Shown in pieces: positions 45,451 to 60,411 of a stretch of DNA of 64,000 nt (its first letter is position 1; each line of letters opens with the position of its first letter). The DNA is from Entrophospora sp. SA101 (lineage: Eukaryota; Glomeromycota; Glomeromycetes; Entrophosporales; Entrophosporaceae): assembly GCA_958430865.1 (NCBI GenBank), contig CAUDNR010001602.1, positions 12,914-76,913 of the forward strand, given 5' to 3'. A model generated the notes under the pieces. It was given only the letters and a program-made list of their open reading frames with translations, searched no databases and was not told the DNA's origin. A program made the position numbers and the translations under genes.

Positions 45451-46380
45451 TAATACAATTATCAAACACTTCCATTAATTACTGGTCCAATTCGTTGTTA
45501 TATAGTATAAATAAATTTTCTAAATTTTTGCTAGATAATGAAACTGATTTAAATAGCTTTCTTGAAGGTTTATGATCATATTGTGAATCACTATTATTAA
45601 CATTCAGATTTTTAATATTTTTTTAATAAAATCAGACAAGTCAAGAAATTGTTGATCATAAAAAAATAAATATTTTTCCAACTTTTTACTTTGCCAGAAT
45701 AAGATCTTTAATGTTTTTAAATTGTTAAAAGTTGATAATAATAAATCATCTAAATTATTTTCTTTGCAACAAGATCCATAAAAAATTATCGATTGTGAGT
45801 GTGTTAATATTGCTTTTTTTAATTCACCTGGTAAAATTGTGTTTCTTTCTGATCCAATATCTAAATATTTAATTTGATTCTGTGTTTTAATTAGCTGTGC
45901 TGATTCATATAAATCCTTATCATCTTTAGCAGCATAACATATTCTTAATGATTGAATATCTTTACAAATATTTGCTAACTTATTAACAAATTCTCCATTA
46001 TAAGAACCACCCCAATCTATTCTATAAAGTCTCTGAAATCAAACATCAAATCTATGATGATTAATTAAAAAATTACAATCTAAATAACTAGTATTAAGCC
46101 TTCTAATACCTACTGAATGATCTAAAATAAAGTTTATTAATTTATTTTGTAAAGGAATTTTTATCAAATTTCTAAGACCATGACTGATGGAAATTATAGT
46201 GCAAAATCTGGCATAGTTGTATAATGGTGGTTTCTCCAATAGTTTAAAAGTAAATTTAATTCCTGTTGGATAATCTTTATCTTCTTCCAATAAGCAATTG
46301 ATTAATATTTTGATACTGTTATACGAGTAAAATGGATTTCTAGTGACTTTGTCACTATTTTTATTAATAAAAAACAACAA
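45451..46380 (-). pseudogene. F-box/LRR-like relic (copy 2)
   Basis: Same relic as 9960-10885, but here the T-run is intact. The frame is open from NPFYSYNSIK through NKLINFILDHSVGIRRLNTS to NHHRFDV, and stops at a TGA (about 46039) that is TGT in copy 1. The Trp codon that is TGA in copy 1 is TGG here. The F-box N-terminus is missing in both. The two copies therefore carry different disabling changes. Confidence 0.6.
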
Positions 46381-48720
46381 GTTAAATTATTTATTCGAAA
46401 TAATTAATAATACTTTGTTATTTTTTGATTTTTAATGTTATATAATATCACTTTTTTTTAATGATTTAAAAGCTTTCGATTCATTTCTAATTATTTGTTC
46501 AAGAAAATTATAAGCATTGACTGTATTCCTTTATTGTAATATTATATAGGAATATTCGCACTACTTTCCTCCTCTTCTTAATCTCTTCCTTAATTACCAT
46601 TTCGTTATTGGTTACTCTATCATCAATTGATATGTTCCCGCGCAGTTAATGGCGAAATGAAAGAAAATCTATTTATTAAATTTTTAATATCACTTTCTAT
46701 TATTAAATTAGATTAGCTATATTCACAACCTCTACATTGTCCGGCAAAAGAAGAATACAGTTCTCTTCCAGCAATTATTAATGGTAATTGGAGTAACGTT
46801 GTCCCGAGCTTCTGCAACAAATTATACGGCCTTTTTAATATCAAATTCTTTAGTTTTTTTTTACCTTCATGTTATCTATTTTCTCTTAGTCGAATAAAAT
46901 AAATAAAACATTATCTTTTTGTTGTTATTTAAATCCTTTTCTTGGATGTGAATGCATTTGTCGCCATAAATTCCATATGTCTGTTACAATTCATGATGAA
47001 TATCAATATGCATTATATATATTCCTTTTATAAATAAATTAAGTAATATCAAGATCATGCACGAACAAAACTTTTAAGGAACCGATTTTTGAAATATCCT
47101 GATGAGTAAAAGATGAGAAATTCAACAGAGTTGGAAAACAAAACCCTTGATCTTCTTTTTCGCGTGGGACGATGGTCACATCCAGGGTGTCGCGGAAAAT
47201 TTTTTAGTGATTGAGTGTCTACTTGGTTCCCTTTTTTTGTGTGTATGTACACTTCCAAATTGCATACAAGTTGTAGAATTTTTAAAAATCATTTCCAAAA
47301 AAAAAAATAAAGATAAAATAAGTAGGCAGAGTTGGCATTGGACAACATCCTGGATATGTTCAAGGTATATTGAACTTGGCATTCTTGATGATAATAAATC
47401 TGATGATGGTGGTTATGGTAATTGATTGTCATTTTGAGTTAATGATTGGAGTTGGAGTTGCTTGGGTGAAGAAGGTTGTGGTTGTTTGTGATGTTGTTGT
47501 TGATCCTACACTTGATGGAATTATGTATTCGATCTACAGTTGCAGGGTAACATGTCAACCTTTATCACATGTGTTAGATTTAATAGGCTTCCTCATTCAA
47601 ACATGCAAACACTGTGCAATTAAGCACCGTGGAATTTCTCCACAGGTAAAAGAGGGATGAACAAGCCGGATAACTTCAGACAAGCGAAATGCTTTAATCA
47701 ATGTTGGCATTTGACTATTAGCGGCCAACATTATTGGCCAAAAATGGCCAGAATGGGCAAAACAGCAGTTTTCCGTATGAGATGTAGATCTCCAACAGTC
47801 GTGTTGCCTTTTTCATCTCTGATGTTTCTTAGTTCTTATGATCGTTTTTTTCTAGTCTGACATTCATTTTTATATTAAAATTTTTTAATTCATGATAAAG
47901 AAAATATCTCATTATTTTTATAATGAACTTGATGATTAATTAATGTAAAGAAAAACTTTCTAACAAATACCCTTTCATATTGAAAAGACGTTCTTCATAT
48001 CAAGCTATAGTTATTCAAAGATGGTGTTGCTTTTTCACTTCAAAGCCGAGATTATTCAAAGTATCTAATGATGTATGACAAAACTTTTTAGTCATTGACG
48101 TAACTAAAGTATTGACTAAAGGTAGTCTCTCACCAGGATTATTTTGACGATTTGACTAAAGCAAAAGCACTTGACGTAATTAAAAATATTTGATGCAAGT
48201 AAAAATGCTTGATACAAGCAGCAATAATGATAATAATAAAATAGGATTATCAAAAGTTTAAAATGTGTGCCCGAGACGAATAAAGAATTATTATATCATT
48301 CTTTGTATATTGCAAGAAGAATAATTATCATGGGAAGTTTATAAATGTTATAATTTAAATTAGAAATTTTACTTTATTAAATTACTTATTTTTTTCCTCT
48401 TTTCTACAAATTAAAACCATTCTTTTATTATTACATTTCATAAAATGTAAATGTTTTTTCGAATTTTTAACTTTGAAGTTAACTACGCGTAATAGTGATA
48501 CGCAATAATAATATTAGTATGCTTGAGCTGTCTTTTGTGTCTGAATTTGAAATAACATAGATTGATCAATATTGGTACTTAGAACGAACGACCTTTACAT
48601 AACACATAAAGACAGGTTTTGATACATAAGTTTTAATTTTGTTTTCTATTTTTATTATCACTTTTAAATCTTCAAAGAATTTCTTTTATTATTGAATCAC
48701 GATTGTTCTTCAAATAAAAA
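46381..48720. other. Copy 2 divergent block and kinase 5' flank
   Basis: Counterpart of 10886-13313 with many substitutions and short indels. The 86-bp insertion of copy 1 (13137-13230) is absent. Short frames here differ from those in copy 1, which argues against coding. Confidence 0.55.
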
Positions 48721-48750
48721 ATGTTGTACGAAAAAATTGTTGCTAACAAT
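48721..48750 (+). pseudogene. Kinase deletion scar: start codon retained, 1,736 bp lost
   Basis: The ATG and first codons of the kinase (LYEKIV after Met) are followed directly by 3'-flank sequence (CTAACAAT, equivalent to 15072-15079). The offset changes from 35407 to 33671, so 1,736 bp are missing compared with copy 1, including both exons after codon 7 and the stop. Almost no junction homology is visible. Confidence 0.9.
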
Positions 48751-49430
48751 ATTTTTTATTTACATTTAATTGCATTGGGTTCTAATAATTAAAAGAAGGA
48801 ATCGATGAATGACAATTTAATCTCCACTATAAATTATTTGTTATAATTATTTGTCTTTTTATTTTATCTTTTTTAAAGCTAAATTATAATAATGTTTTGA
48901 AAGAATAAACTTTTTGATTCTTGTTAAATTGTGGTTAACAATTATGGCTTGGCTACTCTTGGCAGTTAATTGGCCTTTTTTATTTTGAATAAATTTCTTT
49001 GCGGCACAAAAAATTTTTGGAGTGCCATTTGCAATTTACCGTCAAGTAATTCGGTGCTTGTCAATTAATTAGTTTACAATTTACTTTGGTTTCCTCTTTC
49101 TTGCACCTAGACGAATCTGTGAGCACACTTATGATACCAGATAATTGTAAATAAATAAATATGGCCTTTTACAAAACTCGAGAGCTTCTATAAAGTTCCT
49201 TTTATTCACTTGTGATCGATTTATTCGTTTACATTTATTGACTCTCTTTAGTTTACTTGAAAAACAACTCAAGTAGCTTGTTTAACTGCCTTACGTTTAG
49301 TATTTCTAATTAACCTTTGGACGGTACTTTGTTAATACTCACTAATTAACCAACGTTAATCCTAACCTTGCTTGCTTGTTCATTAAAGCAAATAAACGTG
49401 GCTTTTTACAAAGCTCCACAATTGTTACCT
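48751..49430. repeat. Kinase 3'-flank repeat (copy 2)
   Basis: Counterpart of 15080-15660. It retains a stretch near 48970-49075 that copy 1 lacks; part of that stretch is also found at 485-535. Confidence 0.65.
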
Positions 49431-49918
49431 TTTACCAAGACATTAACTACACCTGTTGCTTTTATCAAGGCGCTTAAACAAAGAAAATAAAGACAATATT
49501 TTTATTTAATGATTAATTTTTATCAGAGTTTTATTTTATTAGAATGTTAATTATCCTCTGCGAGGACTTTAATGAAATTTTCGTTGATCGATACAATAAG
49601 GATAAAGATTATTGCAAAAGTAACTTAATCAATAAATATTGATATTATAATTATTTACATAAATAATTAATACACTAAAATTAATTAACCTGGAACATAA
49701 AATACCAAATCAGGAGAGATTGGGGTGCACGAGAAAAATATAAAAAAAAGACCTTGGAATATATATTTATAAGTTTTTTTGTGAGCTTTTATATTTTATT
49801 CGCCTTTAAAGCAATTTTACTTGCGTAATAGTTTTACAACTTTGGTAACATTTCGTCAAACAACATTAAAAGGGGTTAAAAAGAAAAAATAGACCAGTAT
49901 TTAACAATAAAAATAAGT

Positions 49919-50155
49919 TTATTTTTCTTCTTTTAAATGTTTTTGCTTTTTGTTGGGTAATAGCACATCTTCATTCTGCTTTTTTTTTCTAACATTTATT
50001 ATTTTTCTTTCTTCTTGGTAAATTTCATAGGAAATCCTTTCTTTCCTTAGATAAGCTTCCATTGCCTGAGTATCATTTATTTTGAAAATGTAAGGGGCAA
50101 TTTTCTCACCTTGTTCCTTTTTCAAAATACTTCTAATGGTGCTGTAAATTCTTGG
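49919..50155 (-). pseudogene. Lys-rich unknown fragment (copy 2)
   Basis: Identical to 16149-16385; see that entry. Confidence 0.35.
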
Positions 50156-50301
50156 GTTCCATAATGTAAATTAACTTCATATTGATATTAACTATTTTTA
50201 TATAGAGGTAATTCTATATATCAAGAAAAAAACAAATATAACGAATGGGAGATTTTAATAATCACATTACTAAATTTTGATCCCTGAAATTTTTGTAATA
50301 C

Positions 50302-51085
50302 CAATGTTCACTTTGTCTGGCTTTGTTGCAGTCTGCCCCAAATAAAATGATATATTGTTGACATTCACAAAATAAAATCTTTTTAAGATTAGTATTAATA
50401 GAAATGTCTTTCTTAGTAATACTGACCCGAGACCGACCCGTTAGGAGACTGTCAAAATACTATATATTTTGAACTAGACATATTAATATCCTAAAACAAT
50501 TTAGACACCCATAAGGCGACACAATAATAATATTACGTTTCACAACATTATTCATTATCAATCAATGAAATGAAATTAGTCTCAATAGAATTATAGAAAA
50601 AAACAATTTGAATTTGGATGCAAATAAAAATATATTGGAATTTTCAATTCTTCTATCAAATGAATCAATTTGTTGTTACTTCACAAGATCCAAATTATTT
50701 ACAACTGTAAGAATTATAATAATAATAAGATTCATTATCACATAGTCCTAAATCGTAAAAATTAATTTTATCTATAGTAATATTAGCACATGACATATTA
50801 TCAATTTAAAAATAAATATTGAATGGTGCTATTCAGCTACCAAGACTTGGTCTGTGACACTAAAATATCTTTTTGAATGACATTTCTTTCTAATATATGA
50901 TAGGTGTTCTAGGAAAAAGGGATCAAAACGTACAATCAAACCTTGTCACAGCAGATCAATGGGACACATAAGAAATTTTATTTAATAGTCGCAGGACATT
51001 GCGTAACTACAGTGGGTCAACGTCACTCACTAATTAAAATTTTAGATGGGGCATACTGCAACAAAACCAAACAAAGTGAACATTG
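50302..51085. mobile_element. TIR element, MITE-like (copy 2)
   Basis: Copy of 16532-17315 at the same place, so the insertion predates the separation of the two copies. Confidence 0.6.
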
Positions 51086-51785
51086 AGCTACTAAAAGGCT
51101 TTGAAAAGCAAGAAGCTTTAACAGCCTCCGTGACAATGATACAATTTCAATAAACTCCAAAGCCATACGTTCTCCCCTGAAATTTTAAAATGATTTTAGA
51201 AGTTTAATAAAATATATAGAGTTTTGACTCACACCCTAATTCTCATTACCATAAACCTGTCATTTTCACCATTAATTATACATGTTCATCCGCTCAAATG
51301 ACATGGTAATGATAACTTGACAAAATATGGAATCATCCACAAGTTATTAATATGTATGCACTCTTTACACACTCAGCATTTCAAAGTCAAACAATACTGG
51401 TATATTAAATTAAAAGGTTTTTTATTAAGAGTGAATTATGATTACTCCACAATTAATTTCTAATATATTGACGACATCAGCTCTTACAGGGTAATAATAT
51501 TTCCAATAACTGATTTTATGCTGTTTAATGATAAACCTCAGACTCTTAAATATCATGATTTGTTAGCCATGAAAATACCCAATCATTTGCATCGTAATAA
51601 TTCCATATATGATTTTTGCCTTGTCAGCATTAATTTAAAAAGAGAATTATAATAGAAACAATTCAGGTCAAAATTTGTTCATTCATGGACATATGGTAGT
51701 TTCCATTGATATATATAAGCTTGAATTATTCCCTGATCAAAACTTTTTTTCTTTGCTTCTACATTACAAACATAAAATTGGTTGA

Positions 51786-52735
51786 ATTAATAACAAATTC
51801 AATTCTTCAATTGGCTGGCTGAAACAATTTTTCCTTCAAGTTCTTGTTCAAAAGCAGCAGAGATGTCACCACCCACAAAATCTAAATAATACATTATTGT
51901 TATTATTAATAAATACAAGACTTGATGATATCCAAACATTATTTGAATACACTAGAAGCCAAAAGGATTATAGGAAAAATGAATTCTTTTCTTTTGCTTC
52001 TTTACCAATATTTATTGGGCCAGCTTGGTGGGAAACTAGCTGTGATTCAAGAGATTTATGGATTAAAAAATAATGGGTTCTATTCAAATTTTTAATATAA
52101 ATGCTGGATCTTCTGATTCATGCTCATTTATGAAAGTGACCATGAACCCAAATTTATATTTCAGTTTTGTATCCTGAAACATTTTCATCAAAAAATCTAT
52201 TAAATAAAATGGAACATTTTTTTAGTGGGTGTAAATGTAGTTGTAACCCCAAAATATAACCATAAGCATAAATTTGAATAATGAAAGTAACCTTTCCTCT
52301 TCAAATCCATAAATTTTTGATACATATTTCCATTCAAATTCATTAAAGGCAAGCCTCCCATTTTTTTTGACTTTTCTATGATGATACCTTCTATTCTTCT
52401 TCTTCGAGAAGAGTTATTGTTCTGTGAATGGGAATGATGATTTTATTATGGTATCAATATACCAAACATTCCCTCAAATGATTCATTTTGCGCCCTACCA
52501 GATTCTTCATTGGTAAGCACAATTAATAAATCCTGTAACTTCTTTATTTGTCCCTCCCAAGAATTTACCTTCCTCTTTCTCTCCTTCCAATTCCTCTTTC
52601 TCCTTTCTTTCCATTTTTATACTTTCTCTTTTTCAATTCCCTCCTAATATCACTCAATTTATCTAATTAATTAAGATATCTATCGCACCTTCTATGAGTC
52701 TCTTGGAGCTCTTCCTCAATCATTTTTAATTCTTA
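51786..52735. pseudogene. Coding-like exon (plus) and coiled-coil fossil (minus), copy 2
   Basis: Counterparts of 18016-18303 (here 51786-52073, plus strand) and 18540-18965 (here 52310-52735, minus strand), with the same stops. Confidence 0.35.
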
Positions 52736-54868
52736 TTTTCCTATGAGATGGAAATTGAATTAATATCAAAACGGTCAATTATCGTCAAGAAGATGCCTTT
52801 ATTTTCTCTTGGTTCTTTTAGTTCTTTCGATTTATACAATTTTCGAATGATGATAAGTTGCAGTGTTTGCTACTACAACCATTCTTTTAATAACTAACTA
52901 GAATAGCAACAGACCCAGCAATTACTTGTTGTTATTTTTTTGGCTTCTTCTTTCTTTTAATTTCTTGTCTTTTGGCATCTTGGTATATAAATAGACAAAA
53001 AATTATTATACGCGTATTGGGTTGCACAAGAAACCCCTATTTTTTTTTGACACAATTCATTTTTTTTTTTTTTACAATTTATTTAATTTATTTTTACAAG
53101 ACGAGGAAACGTGAATGTTGTTTAGTATGGTGGGTGTTTGGTATTAAATAAGACATGTTGTTTATTGATGGTGAGAGGTACTTTATTTTTTTGTATTGAT
53201 TTATTTTTATTGTTTTATATAAATGTATTGACATATGTCTTTTATTTTTTATATAAAATATCTTGTTAAAATCAAAATGTGGAACAGAACTTGTAGTGTC
53301 TCTTTAGGTATTTATTACATAAGATCCTTGATAAATAAAGTTACATGTATGTTTTTAATAGTGAGTGCCATAATTAATTTTTGACTTTTGACCTTCGAAC
53401 TTGGATCTTTGAATTCACCAAACCAATTTGGGCTGCATGTATAATCAAGGCAACACAACTGTTGAAAAAGAAACAATTCAATTATGAAACAATTCAAGAA
53501 GAAACATTTCGATATGCAATATTTGATTTACAAATGTTGAAGTTCATTTGAAATATTACAGTCATTCTTATGTTCCTTGTGTTTACGAGGCTAATTTTGA
53601 CCTGATGGATCAAAAGATACAATGATGCAACTAAATTTTCAGGTGGAAATACGTGGCTTTGGAATTTATTGAAGCTGCATCAATGTCAAGGATGTCTTAC
53701 CTACAGCACCTAACCAGAGAAGGCTGCAGACATGTTGGCTGAAGAGTTACCTGCAACGATCCTACCTCTAGGGTGAAGATCGCTGGCTCTGTGACTAAGA
53801 AATTGCAATCTGGAGGTTGTTTGCAACCTGATCGAAGAGTTGCAATGTTAGGTGTACATAACCTTCTAGATCTATCAAAGCAATGGGAACCTGCAACTCA
53901 TTTCAATCAAGCTCAGGAAAGAATTCAATTCTGGAAATTACATCTTTTCTTTTTTAAAAAGCCCCTCCACGTTCTGGCATCAAGAGGAAAGTCATAAAAT
54001 GGTTTTGTTTTATGTAATTATTTCCTAAATTTCCCGCTTCTTTGACGATATCCAAATTTATAATTTTGGGCTTTTGCCCAAACAGTCCCCTGCCCTAGCA
54101 CAAAACTTTGTTTGTAAATGGATGTGCTCTTACATTAGCTTGGAAAATTTTCAAAACTCTTTGAAACTGATTTAGACACTATTAAAAAACCATTCGAAAC
54201 TTGTTTCAAAATAGTTTAGAAAATTATCTGGAGTTTAGAAAGGCAGTTCTAAGTGTGCCATTCAGCAAAACAGCAACCCAGGTTACAACCTCCTGTTCCA
54301 GAATTTCAAATAATTTGCAAATGCCAACATAATTCTAGAAGAGAAGATAACACAAAGCAATCGTCATAAAGTGCCAACTCTCATCAGTGGCCAATGATCA
54401 TATGGTAACAGCCGAGACTGGCCTGAGGGGAAGATAAGGAAAGTTTTTGTCCACCTTGAAAAAACCTTCCAACATGTTCGGGGAGCTTTCACCCGTGAAA
54501 AAAAAAAATTCCATGGTGCTGAAAAGTATTTTAATTGTGCGGACCTGCATGTTGTGATAGGAAATTTTTATTAAATCTGACACCTGTAATCATATCATCA
54601 AATTTTATTATTCATAAAGAACCATAAATTGTAATCAGGGGATTTCTTTTTTTGATACCAGAAATCTGGGTAGACGCACATTATTGTTTCGAAATCAGGT
54701 TCCTTAAAAAGTTTGATTTCTGCATGGTCTTGGTATTATTTATTATTGAGATGATATTTTGTCAATGATGATATATCAGATGTATTGAGTAATCATCATA
54801 TTAGATGAGGCGAGGAGGTTGTTGAAAATAAAAATAAGTAAAGAAAATGAAAATGAGATCTTGAAGGT
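52736..54868. other. Copy 2 intergenic DNA
   Basis: Counterpart of 18966-21098. No confident gene. Confidence 0.45.
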
Positions 54869-54933
54869 GGAGAGGAATGTTTTTAGAAGAGGAGAGGAAT
54901 GTTTTTAGAAGAGGAGAGGAATGAGTTGGAAGA
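54869..54933. repeat. 22-bp minisatellite (copy 2)
   Basis: Same three units as 21099-21163. Confidence 0.8.
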
Positions 54934-54960
54934 AAAGAATAAGTCGGAAGCAACACAGAC

Positions 54961-55403
54961 AAAATGAGAAAACAAAGTAATTAACTGGACATGACTTCCA
55001 CAAAGGTAAAATTACAAAGTGAACATAAAATTATATATAATGGGATAAGTGTATATGAAAAATAATAACAAAAATGATGGATCTACTGAATACCAAAAAG
55101 CAGTTGATTTTTTAGAAAAAGATTTTGGTTGTGGTCGCACTTCAAAGAATTCCCCGAAGAACAATTTGCAGAATTACACGAATCCTTTCAAGCTCTTCTC
55201 AAGACAGATTTTTGATGGCCCAAATTAAGGAAATGAATGGTGGATCAACAAGTACTAGTAGGCGCCTTAAAAGAGACTAAAAGAATTTTCTATTGTTGGG
55301 ATCATAATACACTACTTTTCCAAAAAATCTCTCAATATGCTAGGAATTGGTAGAACTTACTTTGAAAATATTAGAAGCCACCTGATAAACGTTGGAATAT
55401 ATC
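54961..55403. repeat. Single 443-bp unit (copy 2)
   Basis: Only one unit is present, where copy 1 has two. The flank continues ATGAGTTCAATGCGG, as after unit two of copy 1. Confidence 0.9.
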
Positions 55404-56207
55404 ATGAGTTCAATGCGGTAACTTTAAATCTAAAATTAAAATTGAATTTGTATGGCGACGATGATTGGATGGTGGTTATTATTATTAATTGTAGCTGGAA
55501 TCATATAACATACAATAATGCTATATCATAATAGTTAAATCATAATCTAGTTCAGTGAAAGTACTCTGAAGTAAATACTAGTGGATGGTAAAGGAATTGT
55601 CAACAATTTATTAATACGGTTTTTATACTAATTAACTTTGTTTCCAAATAAAAAAAGAGAATCAACTCTATAATATACAATCATGGGTAATTAAATTTAT
55701 AAATGTAATTATTTATCTAATAGAAAATCGATATAATAATAGTTTAGATTGATAAAGATCATGGTCTCCACTCCAATTTTGGTAAGGAATGGACCTTCGC
55801 TACCATGGTATGTATGTATTTAGAACATGACCCTTCCAGCATCTCTATTTCATAACACACACTCTCCAAAACCAGGCTACAAGTTTTATTTTTTTTTTTT
55901 GTGAAGTTATATTTTTTTTTGTGTAGTTAACAAATTTAGGATGTCTGAAATTCTTGGGTCGAATGTAAACCGAAACGAACCGTTTGGAGCTTTAACTACA
56001 ATTGTTGACCTTTACCAAGGTTTATTAGCGGTTGATTTTATTTTAAATAATTCTATTAAAGTTTTATTTTATTGTAATTTTCAATTGAAAATTTCCACAT
56101 CCGATAATTAGTGATTAATTTGTTCTATAATTCCTATGCTAAAAGAACTTGAAGAAATAACCGTTTTTTCAAATAAATAATATCATTATTAGATCTTTTT
56201 TATCTAA

Positions 56208-57920
56208 TTATTGAGCTAAATTTTTTAGATATTCAATGCATTTTTTGACTCCTTCGCTAGAATGGATTAACCTGTACACCTCAAATTCCTCTATTAAACG
56301 AAATGTGTTATTATTTTGAAGATTCAAATTCAATTTATAAGAACTATGACTATAATAACAATAAGATTTGTTATTAATACAGTTAAATAGTGCCAAGTCT
56401 ATAAAACTCATGGGGATTTCTTTAAATTTTATATTATCTGCAGTAATATCAACATTTTGTTTGCTATGCCATATTGCATGTTCAGGATTCTTGGCTATAC
56501 TTATTATTGGATTATTTATTTTATTTTCATCAATTTTAAAAATAAAACTTTTATCAGTTTTAATAAAATAAGCAACATTTGGAGGCTGTTCTTTTATATT
56601 CCAACAAGTAGGATTATAGCCACCAACTAATTCACCGGTTCCTTTTATCTTCATTATAACCACAGTTTGTCCAATATTATAGCATTTATTTTCAAAGACA
56701 GATCTAGAAAATCCATGTCGAGATCCACAAAGAATTAATTTAAAATCATGAAAAGCATTATTTTTGTTATAAATTCCACTAATCCATCCAGAAATTAAAC
56801 ATTTTATATCTGAATTTAATAATTTTCCAATCCCTGTTCTTGGACCTTTTTGAATTATAAATCTGGGTTGATAATTATCAGTAATATGATATTGAAGAAG
56901 TTCTTCATATATTTCTTTGACAAATATTTTTTTATAAGGTTTGATTTTTAGATAAAAATCATTTGATGAAATTTGATTAAATCGTATTAATGGAAGAATA
57001 TCTTCTATAATGCTTTTCAACTTGATGAAATCATCTTTATTCCATGTGGATATACTTTTTCCCAATTCTTCTTCATCTTGACCTATTCCCCATCGTATAA
57101 CTAAATCCCAAATATCAATTTCTTTAAATTCTAAATTATCATTTTCCAATATAGTCATAAGCATAGGTTTTTCAATCTCTTTAAAATCATTAGATCTTAA
57201 AAATGATTCTGGATTTTCATTAATTAATTTGTTGCAATAGTCTTGAAGTAAATTGAACAATTGATGATGTGATGAAATTTTGTGAATGCGAACTAAGTTT
57301 CGCTTGATTGACTCTTTTTTTTTGAAAATCAAGTGATTTTGTAAATCCTCGATTAATTCATGAATATTTAATTCATCACATGCTTCAAGAAGTTCAACAA
57401 CTTCAATTGTATTTAAACTATCTGTATTAATGATTCCATTGTAAATATACCTTTTAAAAATAAAAACAAAAAAATATTATTTTTTTAGATTTTTAAGTTA
57501 CTATGATTGATTAAATAACAAGTTAAACAATTCTTACGTTAAAATAACTTCAAATACTTTTGGAGAAATATTTTTTTTTTCGAATAAAATAACACCATCT
57601 TTAGATTTTTTTGTCCAACTATTAAAAAAGGCTGCATTAAAATAAGAGGATCTTGCTTTTAAAATGGTGGAATGGGCTTTAAAAGTTTTAACATGTTGAC
57701 CCTCTCCGATTTTAATTTCAACATCATAATAGTGTGCTTCATTCAACAATGTTGTTAAATCATTTAAAAGTTTATTAATATACTTTAACGGTAAAGCATT
57801 CTTGTCGAAAGTAATAAGGTTGTTAAATAATAAATTTATATTATCTAAGGATGACATTTTTGATGATTTTGTTAAATAAACAAATTCTTTTCCTTTATGA
57901 CTTGCATTTTTGTGTTCCAA
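56208..57920 (-). CDS. BTB-BACK-TLDc protein, 2 exons (copy 2)
   Basis: Proposed CDS: complement(56208..57450, 57538..57920), same 541-aa product and intron as copy 1. The BTB, BACK-like and TLDc regions are unchanged. Confidence 0.9.
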
Positions 57921-58241
57921 ATAAAATTTATAAACTGTCAGTTTAAAATTTGACTATTTTTCAAACCCTCATTTCAACAAACATCGTTTCAGTGAAATTT
58001 TTTTTTCAACAAAACAAATTTTATATTTAAATCACATTACAACCATAATTGAAAAAGTTGTCTTTTTATCCATAAGAAAATCATAGTAATGGTTAGGGAT
58101 GGGAAAATGCAAGGATTTTTAAAATTTCATGCGCAACTTTTTTTTTTTCGAAAAATTTATGTATTTATTTATTAAAATATAATAAAAATTAATTAAACGT
58201 TAGAAATCTTTTTTTAAATAATTATTTCTATATTCAAAAAA

Positions 58242-58490
58242 ATGCATGGTGCTTATACCTGCTCCTATCTACATAATTCTGGTGCCATTTGCGGAAAATC
58301 TTGTATGAAGCCTGCAGGATGTCATTTACACTATAAAGCCAAAAAACGTTTTCCATGCTCCGAGTGCAGTAAGCCTACTGTCTCTGTTTCTGGCCGTTAC
58401 CCTTTACATATCCGAGGGTTTTATGTTGCTCAATACTATCATGGATTACACACTAATACATATATTTTGTTTATCTGGAACTTGCTCTGA
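58242..58490 (+). CDS. Small Cys/His-rich protein (copy 2)
   Basis: Identical 82-codon frame to 24915-25163; same doubts about the 3' end. The two 95-bp direct repeats follow at 58469-58689 and the hairpin at 58755-58811. Confidence 0.45.
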   Translation: MHGAYTCSYLHNSGAICGKSCMKPAGCHLHYKAKKRFPCSECSKPTVSVSGRYPLHIRGFYVAQYYHGLHTNTYILFIWNLL

Positions 58491-59539
58491 GCCGTTTTTA
58501 TCCAAGGACAATTTTTTCAGGGAAATGCTTTAGAGATGGTTTCTGATATGCGGAAAAAGAATTTTTCGGTTAGATTTTGGTTAGATTTAGGTGCATATCA
58601 GGAACTTGATCTGAGCCATTTTTATCCAAGGACAATTTTTTTCTGGAAATGCTTTAGAGCCTGTTTCTGATATGCGGAAATAGATATCAGTTGGAATTTT
58701 CGGTTAGATTTCGGTTAGATTTTATAATTGTTATGCTATTTGGCTTTCTAGCCAGGCTATGCTTCGTTCATAGATATTCATTACATTCATATCTATTCAC
58801 TTCGCATAGCCCTTTTAATGGAAAGCTGTGAGTATAAAATTTTGTTAGATTTTTTTGATTAGATTTTTAGATTGCATAGCTTTTTAAGCTTTGGAGGCAA
58901 TAAAAACGGCTAAAAGTTAGTTAGATAATTAAGAAATCTATAGCCTCTACAGGCGTTTTCTGATATGTAAATAAAAATCGAACCAAAATGAGTCAAAAAA
59001 TGTGGCCTAAAAACTAAAATTCGCCACTTCCAAGTGTGGTCAAAAATCCGGAATAAAAAACTGTTAGCTCTTTGGCCTTCCAGGCGGGACAGACACACTA
59101 ATGCCATCTTAGGCGGATTTGTCTCAAATCCCCCACAATGGCATTGTGTGCATCAAAGAAAATGCATCTGAAATCATATGTGGATCTTGAAAAATAATTA
59201 ATGAAACTTTACATATCTTATTGATCTTGATTGCATAAATAAATTATTTGTTAAGAAAGAAGAATTTGAATGTATAAATATTGTGAAATGGGATCATGGA
59301 AAAAGATAGATTAAACATATATGAATTAGGACAATCAATTTCTTATCCAGCAGATGATTTATCTGAAAAAAGGAAGGATCGCCCTTGGATTTCCATAGTT
59401 TCATATTAATATTAATATTAATATTATTTTTATATAGGAGTAGTTCTATATGCCATTTAATAAAGATAGCAGATGGGAGATTTTAATAATAATAATAATC
59501 ACATTACTAAATTTTGATCCCTGAAATTCTTGGTAACAC

Positions 59540-60093
59540 CAATGTTCACTTTGGTTTTGTTGCAGCATGTCCCAAATATAAACTTTGACTTGTTTTAATA
59601 AATGTGGAGATTTTTTTGAGTGAGTGACGTGAAACAATCTTTTCATACAACATTTTTTTCAAGTTTTTTTCTCTAACAGGATTAATATATAAATTGAAAA
59701 CGAAAATTGCATTATTTAAAGAACAACCAAACACTAGTGATTGATTATCGTGATTCAACAATAAAAGAAATTCTTTGAAGATTTAAAAGTGATGAACAAA
59801 ATTAAACCTGTCTTGTGTGCTGTGTAAAGGTCATTCTAAGTACCAATATTGATCAACCAATGTTTTTCAAACTCAGACACCAAAGACAGCTCAAGAACAT
59901 TATTAATATTGTTGCGTATTATTATTAGGCGTAGTTCTGTAGTTAATTTCAAAATCAAGAATTCGAAAAAAAAACATCAATTTAACACTACTCATATTTA
60001 TGTAAAGACAACTTGATTTTTTACATTTTATGATATGTAATAATAAAAGAATAGTTTTAATTTGTAAAAAAGAAGAGGCATTTTTATTTTGAA
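59540..60093. pseudogene. Solitary TIR and inverted kinase 5' fragment (copy 2)
   Basis: Counterpart of 26213-26766: TIR at 59540-59573, kinase fragment (minus) at 59572-60093. Confidence 0.75.
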
Positions 60094-60411
60094 AGAAAAT
60101 ATACGAAAAAAAAAAATAAGCGGCATGTTAATGATTGAACATGTCACCGTCCTATTTGAGTGGAGGAGCACGTATAATTAACGGTGATAATACGGGTTAT
60201 ATTAGGTGATTTATACCAGCGAATGGTTTGGTTTTGTGATTATGGGAATTGGGTTCAAGTCGAAACTTGTTAAATTTCTTTTATTAAAAGAAATATTTAT
60301 CGAAAAGGTTATTATTGTCGAAAATACATGAAATCCGATTGTTTATAAATTAATGATGAACCAATCATAAATTTTGCACTTTTAAAAAAAAAATAAAAAA
60401 AAATATAAAAT